Shown here: piece by piece, positions 1 through 5,701 of the stretch
How the letters are laid out: every line of letters starts with the position of its first letter
How positions within the stretch are numbered: position 1 is the stretch's first letter
Source of the DNA: Bacteroidales bacterium
GTDB taxonomy: Bacteria; Bacteroidota; Bacteroidia; Bacteroidales; BM520
Assembly (NCBI GenBank): GCA_023230285.1
Contig: JALNXP010000152.1
Span: 1 to 6,272, forward strand
DNA length: 6,272 nt
Direction of reading: 5' to 3'
Notes under the pieces: generated by a model
Database searches by the model: none
What the model was told of the DNA's origin: nothing
What the model saw: the letters and a program-made list of their open reading frames with translations, nothing else
Translations under genes and position numbers: made by a program

Positions 1-2
1 CA

Positions 3-176
3 TCTACCTGTAACAGTCATTGTGTCTCAACATGTAAAGGATGTTGCTCCGGCTCTTCATATAGTCCTCCGGGATCAGGTTGTACAAATAACGGATGCTA
101 TTTCTTCTGCTCAAACTCCTGTGATGCAAAATGTTATGGTTCATGTTATGTAGGGTGTACTAATGCTTCAAGTTAG
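3..176 (+). CDS. CXXX-repeat Cys-rich precursor peptide, C-terminal part (5' end outside window)
   Basis: The reading frame is open from the window edge to a TAG stop at 174-176 and gives 57 residues, 12 of them cysteine. Cysteines fall at local residues 3, 7, 11, 14, 15, 27, 32, 36, 40, 44, 48 and 52; the last six are exactly four residues apart (C-YFF-C-SNS-C-DAK-C-YGS-C-YVG-C), and the fillers are small or polar (S, G, N, K, T) with some Tyr and Phe. This is the same ladder as in the complete precursor at 2558-3004, so it is most likely a second substrate of the radical SAM maturase at 3019-4218. The N-terminal half, which should hold any leader or export signal, lies off the window, so its length and start cannot be given. 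The tail after the last Cys is short (TNASS). A metal-binding Cys-rich protein is the main alternative, but the maturase genes downstream argue against it. Confidence 0.85.
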   Translation, partial: STCNSHCVSTCKGCCSGSSYSPPGSGCTNNGCYFFCSNSCDAKCYGSCYVGCTNASS

Positions 177-210
177 TTAAAAAATTCTATATAATTCTAT
201 TATAAACATT

Positions 211-2097
211 ATGAATAAATATAATTTATTAATTATCGCACTGTTTATCATCTTGTTAGCACACACAGCTTGCAAGCAAGAAGACGACAATGGTTTGCCT
301 GTTGTCACCACTTCCGAAGTAAACAATATTTCAATAACGTCAGCTTCTTCCGGTGGAAATGTCATCTCTGATGGAAATGCTCTTGTTACAGGACGAGGCG
401 TATGTTGGAGTACTTCACAAAACCCGACAATTGCCAATAATAGAACTAATGAAGGACAAGGTGTAGGCACTTTTTCAAGTAATATTGCCAACTTAACAGC
501 CGGAACAACATATTATCTGCGGGCTTATGCAACCAATAAAAACGGTACCACTTACGGCGAACAACGAATATTTACCACAACAACAGTTAATATTTCTTTA
601 CCGGTCGTCTCTACTGATGAAGTATCAGATATTACTGACGCAACAGCTACTTGCGGCGGCAATGTGACTTCTGACGGCAACAGTGTCGTAACAGCAAAAG
701 GCGTGTGTTGGAGTACTTCGCAAAATCCTGAAATTTCAGGAAATCACACTTCTGATGGTAGCGGAATAGGAAGTTTTACAAGTAATATTTCAGGACTAAC
801 AGCCAACACCACCTATTATGTTCGTGCGTATGCTACAAACAGTGCCGGTACCGCTTATGGGGAAGAAAAGACATTTACAACCACTTCTATCAATAGTTCA
901 TTACCGGTAGTTGCCACCAATGCTGTTTCTAATATTACCTCAAATTCAGCTACTTGTGGTGGTAATGTAACTTCTGACGGAAACAGTGCTGTTACCGCGA
1001 AAGGGGTTTGTTGGAGTACCTCACAAAACCCTACAATTGCAAATAGTAAAACTAATGACGGACAAGGTTTAGGACAATTTATAAGTTCTATTACAGGGCT
1101 GACAACAGGTACGACCTATTATGTGCGGGCGTATGCAACAAATAGTAATGGAACTGCTTATGGGGTACAAAGAACATTTACCACAAACGCACTTCCAGGG
1201 TGGAGACAAAGAGCAAACTTTGCAGGAGCCGCGCGCAGCTATGCTGTTGGTTTTTCTATTAACGACAGGGGATACATTGGTACTGGACACAAATATTATA
1301 ATAGTAGTACTTATGAACATCCTTCCTGTGCAGATATGTGGGAATATAGTAAATCAACCAATTCGTGGGCACAAAAGGCTAATTTCACGGATACACGACA
1401 CTACGCTATTTGCTTTGCAATTGGGAGCAAAGGTTATGTGGGACTCGGTATGCAATCTATGTCCGACAATATTTCAAATTCATACAAAAATGACCTTTGG
1501 GAATACAATCCTTCAACCAATTATTGGACACAGAAAGCCAATTTTTCCGGCATTACGCGAATCTATGCCGTAGGCTTTTCCATAGGAAGTAAAGGCTATG
1601 TCGGAACAGGATACAATTATGGAAATATGCTACGAGACTTTTGGGAATACAATCCATCCACAAATACTTGGACGCAAAAGAGCAATTTTGGAGGTTCTGC
1701 ACGCGCTGTTGCCGTAGGTTTTTCGATAGGAGATAAAGGATATATTGGAACTGGAAATGATGGTTACAATCATTGTAATGATTTTTGGGAATACAATCCA
1801 TCCACAAATACTTGGACGCAAAAGAGCAATTTTGGAGGTTCTGCACGTAGCGGTGCCGTAGGTTTTTCGATAGGAGACAAAGGATATATTGGAACTGGAT
1901 ATGATGGTTACAATCTTTGTAATGATTTTTGGGAATACAATCCATCCACAAATACTTGGACGCAAAAGAGTAATTTTGGAGGTCCTGCACGCAAAGGTGC
2001 CGTAGGTTTTTCTGTTGGAGACAATGGTTATATCGGAACAGGAGAGCTTAACGCTATGAATACTTTAAACGATTTTTGGGAATACACACCGGAATAA
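211..2097 (+). CDS. Fn3-like / kelch-propeller lipoprotein, probably surface-exposed
   Basis: This 628-aa protein starts with a lipoprotein signal peptide: a hydrophobic stretch at about residues 5-17, then HTAC with the lipid-accepting Cys21. The following KQEDD resembles the acidic lipoprotein surface-export signal of Bacteroidota. Three Fn3-like domains begin with LPVV at residues 29, 130 and 231, a regular period of 101 aa, each with GVCWSTSQNP and a TTYY.RAYATN.NGT.YG strand. Domains 2 and 3 carry a second Cys in TCGGN; domain 1 has Ser there. From Trp331 follow six kelch-type blades starting at W331, W386, W439, W487, W535 and W583, each with a GY(I/V)G(T/L)G strand and DFWEYNPSTNTW-like end. 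The last blade lacks its closing Trp strand, as expected if the N-terminal WRQRANF strand closes the ring. It probably binds a ligand or partner at the surface; no catalytic residues are recognisable. It starts 34 nt after a CXXX precursor and ends 9 nt before the DUF4907-like gene. Any role in the peptide system is inferred only from position. Confidence 0.93.
   Translation: MNKYNLLIIALFIILLAHTACKQEDDNGLPVVTTSEVNNISITSASSGGNVISDGNALVTGRGVCWSTSQNPTIANNRTNEGQGVGTFSSNIANLTAGTTYYLRAYATNKNGTTYGEQRIFTTTTVNISLPVVSTDEVSDITDATATCGGNVTSDGNSVVTAKGVCWSTSQNPEISGNHTSDGSGIGSFTSNISGLTANTTYYVRAYATNSAGTAYGEEKTFTTTSINSSLPVVATNAVSNITSNSATCGGNVTSDGNSAVTAKGVCWSTSQNPTIANSKTNDGQGLGQFISSITGLTTGTTYYVRAYATNSNGTAYGVQRTFTTNALPGWRQRANFAGAARSYAVGFSINDRGYIGTGHKYYNSSTYEHPSCADMWEYSKSTNSWAQKANFTDTRHYAICFAIGSKGYVGLGMQSMSDNISNSYKNDLWEYNPSTNYWTQKANFSGITRIYAVGFSIGSKGYVGTGYNYGNMLRDFWEYNPSTNTWTQKSNFGGSARAVAVGFSIGDKGYIGTGNDGYNHCNDFWEYNPSTNTWTQKSNFGGSARSGAVGFSIGDKGYIGTGYDGYNLCNDFWEYNPSTNTWTQKSNFGGPARKGAVGFSVGDNGYIGTGELNAMNTLNDFWEYTPE
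295..1197 (+). repeat. three tandem Fn3-like domain repeats, 303-bp period
   Basis: The three copies begin at about 295, 598 and 901, so the DNA period is exactly 303 bp. At the protein level they share GGNV(I/T)SDGN, GVCWSTSQNP, and YYLRAYATN or YYVRAYATN blocks. DNA identity is clearly lower than in the kelch repeats further on, with many synonymous differences, which suggests an older duplication. Confidence 0.85.
1201..2094 (+). repeat. six kelch blades; the last three are near-identical 144-bp DNA repeats
   Basis: Blade starts are at 1201, 1366, 1525, 1669, 1813 and 1957, so blade lengths are 55, 53, 48, 48 and 48 codons, with a final blade of 46. Units 1669-1812 and 1813-1956 differ at about 8 of 144 bases by eye, mostly in the codons after TCTGCACG. 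The block around GGGAATACAATCCATCCAC recurs unchanged at 144-bp steps near 1642, 1786 and 1930. This pattern points to recent tandem duplication of single blades. Confidence 0.9.
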
Positions 2098-2106
2098 CTT
2101 TGCTTT

Positions 2107-2514
2107 ATGAAAAAAAACATCATAATCATAATATTACTTGTCATCATCATCGTTTTAGCTTTTTTTCTTTGGAAAGCTAAAACCAATAACATGGAAAAGG
2201 CAATACAGAACACAGAAATACAATTGCAAGACACTGTTTCTTCGTCTGTTGTCAATCCGTACCAAAATACTGATGTCACAACAAATATCATTTCTTCAGA
2301 AGATAATACTTTCGGATATGATATTCTGATAAACGGACAGATATTGGTACACCAGCCTTCTATACCCGGCTTACCCGGTAACAAAGGATTTGATACTGAA
2401 CAACAAGCTCAACGTGTAGCAAATTTTGTTGCAACCAAAGTAAAGAACAACGAAATGCCGCCAACCGTAACAAATGAAGATTTAAACGAATTGCTAAACA
2501 ATATAAATGATTAA
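2107..2514 (+). CDS. DUF4907-like membrane-anchored protein
   Basis: This 135-aa protein has one very hydrophobic N-terminal segment (residues 4-22, mostly Ile, Leu and Val) preceded by MKK, which fits an inner-membrane anchor or uncleaved signal with the rest in the periplasm; no lipobox is visible. A low-complexity linker (about 23-66) leads to a compact domain at 69-130 with FGYDILINGQ, HQPSIPGLPG and NKGFDTEQQAQRVANFV, then a C-terminal helix NEDLNELLNNIN. This domain pattern matches my recollection of the DUF4907 family, a Bacteroidota family of unknown function often found beside kelch-repeat genes, which is also the arrangement here. It starts 9 nt after the kelch lipoprotein stop, so the two are almost certainly co-translated partners. 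A direct role in CXXX peptide maturation is possible but not shown. Confidence 0.82.
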   Translation: MKKNIIIIILLVIIIVLAFFLWKAKTNNMEKAIQNTEIQLQDTVSSSVVNPYQNTDVTTNIISSEDNTFGYDILINGQILVHQPSIPGLPGNKGFDTEQQAQRVANFVATKVKNNEMPPTVTNEDLNELLNNIND

Positions 2515-2557
2515 AGTCCCGACGCACTCAATGTAGCTATAACCGAGTAAAAAGAAT

Positions 2558-3004
2558 ATGAAAGAAGAAGACAATAAAATTCAATCAAGAAGAGATTTCT
2601 TGATAAAAGCAGCTAAAACAGTCCTTCCTGCGATTGCAATAATAGGACTTGGCATCAATTTATCTTCTTGCTCAAAAGATGATAATAATAGCAATGGCAA
2701 CGATAGCGGATGTAGTTCGTGCAGTAGTAGTTGTACAGGAAGTTCATCTGGTTCATCAAGTTCTTGTGATATTTGTTCACAAGCATGTAAAAAATCTTGT
2801 GGCTCAACTTGTGACTATTTTTGCTATAATAAATGTACTACAACTTGTGATGGTCTTTGTACCGCCAGTGATAGTTATCCTTTTGGAGCATGCACAGCTT
2901 GTAACGTAGGTTGTCAATCGTATTGCGTTGACGGCTGTAAATCAACATGTTATGATTCTTGTAGCGGAAAATGTTCAGGCACTTGTAAAGGTTCTGCCAG
3001 CTAA
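2558..3004 (+). CDS. CXXX-repeat radical SAM target precursor with Tat/lipoprotein leader
   Basis: This 148-aa protein is the complete precursor. Residues 10-17 (SRRDFLIK) match the twin-arginine consensus, residues 18-33 form a hydrophobic core, and LSSC at 35-38 is a lipobox; SKDDN after Cys38 fits the Bacteroidota surface-export motif X-K-(D/E)2-X. After a Ser/Gly/Asn linker come 21 further cysteines. A short block has C52, C55 and C59; then two modules of nine cysteines each run C70-C73-(every fourth residue)-C101 and C112-C115-(every fourth residue)-C143. Each block opens with C-x2-C. The maturase gene begins 14 nt downstream, as expected for a RiPP substrate and its enzyme. In related radical SAM systems the usual outcome is crosslinking at Cys, often thioethers, but the modification here is not known to me. 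Disulfide-rich or metal-binding product are alternatives. The ATG at 2558 is favoured because it gives the full Tat motif with a normal n-region. Confidence 0.92.
   Translation: MKEEDNKIQSRRDFLIKAAKTVLPAIAIIGLGINLSSCSKDDNNSNGNDSGCSSCSSSCTGSSSGSSSSCDICSQACKKSCGSTCDYFCYNKCTTTCDGLCTASDSYPFGACTACNVGCQSYCVDGCKSTCYDSCSGKCSGTCKGSAS
2585..2683 (+). other. coding segment for twin-Arg motif, lipobox and surface-export-like motif
   Basis: Residues 10-42 of the precursor combine three targeting signals: S-R-R-D-F-L-I-K (Tat), L-S-S-C (signal peptidase II cleavage before Cys38) and C-S-K-D-D (acidic motif known to send Bacteroidota lipoproteins to the outer face of the outer membrane). The motifs are seen directly; the routing is inferred from them. 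Confidence 0.75.
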
Positions 3005-3018
3005 ACAAATAATATATT

Positions 3019-4218
3019 ATGACACAAATCAAAGAGAACTCCGGCTCGTGGCAGGAAGGAATGGCTAAATCCATTACTTTTATTGTTACCAAAGATTGTC
3101 AGTTGGCATGCAAATACTGCTATCTTGTAGGAAAAAACGAAAAAGAACGCATGCCCTTTGATATTGCAAAAAAAGCCATCGACTATGTCCTCTCTAACAG
3201 AGAGATGTTTAACGAAAGCTCTGTCATCTACGATTTTATCGGTGGCGAGCCATTTTTGGAAATTGAACTGATAGACAAAATTTGCGACTATCTTAAAGAA
3301 CAAATGTTCATCTTAAATCACCCGTGGTTTAATTCATATCGCTTCAATTTTTCTACTAACGGATTGCTTTACAACGACCCGCAAGTCCAAAAATATCTAC
3401 ATAAAAATCGCACACATCTGAGCGTTGGCATCACTATTGACGGCACTAAACGCAAACATGATATGAACCGCGTTTATAAAGACGGTCACGGCTCTTATGA
3501 TGATGTAGTTAAAAACATCCCATTGTGGCTCGAACAATTTCCGGGTAGCGGCACAAAAGTTACTGTCGGCAGTGCTGACCTGCCTTATATAGTGGAAAGT
3601 GTCATGCACCTTTACAGTCTTGGCATCAAAGACGTGAATATCAACGTGGTATTCGAAGACATCTGGAAATACGGCGATGACGTATTGTTGGAAGACCAAC
3701 TACTTCAATTAGCTGATATTATTATTGATAAAGAATTATACAAAGACCACGCCTGCTCATTTTTCTCGGATTTTATAGGCAACCCGCAAGACCCTGTACT
3801 TGACAATCAAAATTGGTGCGGTGCAGGCAAAATGCTGTCGATAGATGCCGAAGGAAATTTTTATCCGTGTACACGATTTGCAAAATATTCACTTCGTAGC
3901 AAGCCACCAATTATTATTGGAAATATTCATGATGGTATTAACACTAATTTGCTTCGTCCGTTTTTGACTTTAGACCGCTGCACACAAAGTACACGCGAAT
4001 GTATAGAGTGTGAAATCGCAAGCGGCTGCGCTTGGTGTCAAGGCGAAAACTATGATGCCGCCGACACGCCGACAATTTTCCAACGCGCCACAGCAATCTG
4101 CAAAATGCACAAAGCCCGTGTCCATGCTAACAACTATTATTGGAGCAGATTGTCACGAATTATGGAAAAAGAAGAACTAAATAAACTTAGAAAGGAGAGC
4201 CTGCGATGCAATATTTAA
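3019..4218 (+). CDS. radical SAM/SPASM peptide maturase, CXXX-repeat target family
   Basis: This 399-aa cytoplasmic enzyme should use a [4Fe-4S] cluster and S-adenosylmethionine to start radical chemistry on the CXXX precursor. The cluster motif is C27-QLA-C31-KY-C34, and G75-G76-E77-P78 is the SAM-binding GGEP motif. The C-terminal SPASM domain carries auxiliary cluster ligands: C267, C284 (in GNFYPC, the G-x4-C element), C328-x2-C331-x5-C337-x2-C340, and C361; C321 is an extra one. Only 26 residues precede the cluster motif, so there is no N-terminal precursor-recognition (RRE/PqqD-like) domain in this chain; recognition may rest with the partner proteins encoded downstream. The length is usual for the class. 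It sits 14 nt after the precursor gene and overlaps the next maturase by 13 nt. Family assignment to the CXXX-repeat target group is by motif plus context; the exact bond formed is unknown. Confidence 0.93.
   Translation: MTQIKENSGSWQEGMAKSITFIVTKDCQLACKYCYLVGKNEKERMPFDIAKKAIDYVLSNREMFNESSVIYDFIGGEPFLEIELIDKICDYLKEQMFILNHPWFNSYRFNFSTNGLLYNDPQVQKYLHKNRTHLSVGITIDGTKRKHDMNRVYKDGHGSYDDVVKNIPLWLEQFPGSGTKVTVGSADLPYIVESVMHLYSLGIKDVNINVVFEDIWKYGDDVLLEDQLLQLADIIIDKELYKDHACSFFSDFIGNPQDPVLDNQNWCGAGKMLSIDAEGNFYPCTRFAKYSLRSKPPIIIGNIHDGINTNLLRPFLTLDRCTQSTRECIECEIASGCAWCQGENYDAADTPTIFQRATAICKMHKARVHANNYYWSRLSRIMEKEELNKLRKESLRCNI
4191..4197 (+). promoter_or_regulatory. strong Shine-Dalgarno (AAAGGAG) for the overlapping maturase
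   Basis: AAAGGAG lies 8 nt before the ATG at 4206, inside the end of the upstream maturase gene. None of the other starts in the window has a comparable motif, and Bacteroidota generally use AT-rich leaders without it. It supports the start at 4206 despite the 13-nt overlap. Confidence 0.7.
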
Positions 4219-5159
4219 TAATCATTTTAGATGAATCCGCCAACTCGTTTTGCTATTATCCTAATCCAAATAGAGAAGCCAAACTGATAAATCTTAGTCT
4301 TCTAAAAAAAGCCATATTTTACGCTCAAAAAAATGGACTAAGTATTAATTTTTTGCTCGGCAAGGCAAAACTTCCTAAAGAATATTTAAAAGAAATAGAT
4401 AAAGTGAGCCATATTTTTATTATGTCCCAAAATCATATTTCTGATGATGTGTTCGATGTATTCGTCTCAGATTTAACACTTGACGACAATTTATCTGAAA
4501 CTCATTCCAACAGCGATTCTAATATCATTTTACGAATCGACAAATCACAAATCGCTGAACTCTCATCAAAAGTAATAGCTTTAACAGGAAAATTTAAACG
4601 AATAAATATTACAATACAAAATATTGATTTATTTACTCAAAAAGATTTTGACATTTATGCTCAAGAACTCGAAAAACTTTCTGAAGTATTTGAAAATAAG
4701 ATTAATATAATTGGCGATGAAGAATGTAATGTGTTATCAGACAGAATCGTTTTAGAAAAAATGAATAATTGTGATGCCGGCGTAAAACATATCACATTGG
4801 CACCAAATGGCAAATTCTATATATGCCCTGCTTTCTATTATGAAGATGATAATAATTCTGTCGGTGATTTGCAAAACGGCATTAATGTTAAAAATCAACA
4901 ACTATATCATCTAAGCTATGCTCCGATTTGTCGCGTATGCGATGCTTATCAGTGTAAACGTTGCGTATGGCTCAACCGTAAAACGACTTTAGAAGTTAAC
5001 ACACCTTCACACGAGCAATGTGTAGTGTCGCATTTAGAACGTAATACGAGTAAAAAGATGTTAATTAAAATACAAAAAAGAGGATTGCAAGTTCAGGCAA
5101 ATGAAATTCCTGACATAGACTATTTAGACCCCTTTGATAAAGTAAATAGATGGAAATAA
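4206..5159 (+). CDS. CXXX repeat peptide maturase, SPASM-like domain without radical SAM cluster motif
   Basis: This 317-aa protein carries SPASM-type cysteines in its C-terminal half: C189, then G202-x4-C207 (NGKFYIC), C242-x2-C245-x4-C250-x2-C253, and C272. That is the auxiliary-cluster layout of radical SAM peptide enzymes. The N-terminal 185 residues have alternating hydrophobic strands and helices but no CxxxCxxC and only one Cys near the start (C16), so it cannot hold the SAM-cleaving cluster. It fits the family named CXXX repeat peptide maturase, which I recall as a fixed companion of the CXXX-target radical SAM enzyme. The overlap with the upstream maturase and the strong Shine-Dalgarno suggest matched amounts and a complex. 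Likely jobs are holding the precursor or supplying auxiliary iron-sulfur clusters; this is inference. The DNA is AT-richer than that of the upstream enzyme. Confidence 0.85.
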   Translation: MQYLIIILDESANSFCYYPNPNREAKLINLSLLKKAIFYAQKNGLSINFLLGKAKLPKEYLKEIDKVSHIFIMSQNHISDDVFDVFVSDLTLDDNLSETHSNSDSNIILRIDKSQIAELSSKVIALTGKFKRINITIQNIDLFTQKDFDIYAQELEKLSEVFENKINIIGDEECNVLSDRIVLEKMNNCDAGVKHITLAPNGKFYICPAFYYEDDNNSVGDLQNGINVKNQQLYHLSYAPICRVCDAYQCKRCVWLNRKTTLEVNTPSHEQCVVSHLERNTSKKMLIKIQKRGLQVQANEIPDIDYLDPFDKVNRWK

Positions 5160-5205
5160 ATATAAATCCGAAGAGCTTAATGGAATATAACAAAGCAAAA
5201 TCGAC

Positions 5206-5478
5206 ATGAAAACTTTAGTAGGAAAGGTAACATCGGAAGAAAAGAATGAAATTCAAACCCTTTTTGAGCGCAAAAACGGCTTAATAGAATTAGCTAAGAT
5301 TATTCCTCCTGACAATGAAGCTATGTATGAAAAATTAGTTAAAGATATGGGCAAAACAAGTACTGAATTTCAAAAATGGTGGAATACAATGGCTGCAAAA
5401 TACCAATGGAAAGGCATCGAAAATGGCAACTGGGAAATTGATTTTAATGACGGCAGCATCTTTTTGGTAAGTAAGTAA
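5206..5478 (+). CDS. CXXX repeat peptide modification system accessory protein
   Basis: This 90-aa soluble protein has no signal peptide or membrane segment. By eye, residues 9-31 and 37-64 look helical, followed by a beta-hairpin-like end (ENGNWEIDFNDGSIFLV). It is rich in Trp near residues 58-77 (KWWNTM, YQWKG, GNWEID) and has no Cys, so it is unlikely to bind an iron-sulfur cluster. Sequence style (VTSEEKNEI, LFERKNGL, DMGKTSTEFQKWW) and position match the small family named CXXX repeat peptide modification system protein. It is the last gene of the cluster, 46 nt after the SPASM-only maturase. A precursor-binding or chaperone role is a reasonable guess because the radical SAM enzyme lacks an N-terminal recognition domain, but nothing in the sequence proves it. 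Confidence 0.78.
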   Translation: MKTLVGKVTSEEKNEIQTLFERKNGLIELAKIIPPDNEAMYEKLVKDMGKTSTEFQKWWNTMAAKYQWKGIENGNWEIDFNDGSIFLVSK

Positions 5479-5620
5479 ATTTTCACAACATATTAATCAT
5501 TTCGTTTTGAGACACTAAAATGGACATCTCTACCAATGCAATAACCGGCATTTAGTTTTTTGAGATACAGCACGCCGAGATGCTACATTCGCATTAATCA
5601 ATGATGTCACAGCAATCACA

Positions 5621-5641
5621 AGGGCGTATGCAATACGCCCT
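5621..5641. repeat. perfect 21-bp palindrome in the convergent intergenic gap
   Basis: The arms AGGGCGTAT and ATACGCCCT are exact reverse complements around the spacer GCA. It sits in a 223-bp gap (5479-5701) between convergent genes, where I see no other gene, RNA or clear promoter. It has no T-run on either side, so it is a poor classical intrinsic terminator; it may still act as a transcript-end hairpin or be a dispersed palindromic repeat. It is more GC-rich than its surroundings. Confidence 0.75.
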
Positions 5642-5701
5642 AACAGTCCTTTCTAAATTCTAAATTTCCAACAAATCCATAATCTCAAACACCCTTTTTC
5701 C

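Noticed and set aside
1..150. Frame-1 reading at the left edge ending in a stop at 151-153
   Set aside because: It shadows the Cys-rich frame; the Cys ladder with a matching full-length paralogue is far better support.
177..210. Possible promoter between the first precursor and the kelch gene
   Set aside because: The 34-nt AT-rich gap lacks a TAnnTTTG-type -7 element; read-through from upstream is simpler.
1553..1990. Repetitive minus-strand open frames opposite the kelch gene
   Set aside because: Their internal repeats are just the 144-bp kelch repeats read backwards; the plus-strand protein has clear domains.
2649..2909. Alternative plus-strand frame inside the precursor
   Set aside because: Low-complexity Val-rich product generated by the TGT-rich ladder in another frame.
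2558..3004. Metallothionein or ferredoxin-like protein
   Set aside because: The strict four-residue Cys period, Tat/lipobox leader and adjacent maturases fit a CXXX radical SAM target better; metal binding by the product is not excluded.
5180..5209. Nine-residue upstream frame (MEYNKAKST) whose TGA overlaps the ATG at 5206
   Set aside because: Such short frames are common by chance in AT-rich gaps; no ribosome binding site or leader-peptide feature is visible.
5535..5561. Weak hairpin AATGC/GCATT followed by a T-run, possible terminator for the peptide cluster
   Set aside because: Only 5 bp of stem with an 8-nt loop and an interrupted T tract; too weak to call.
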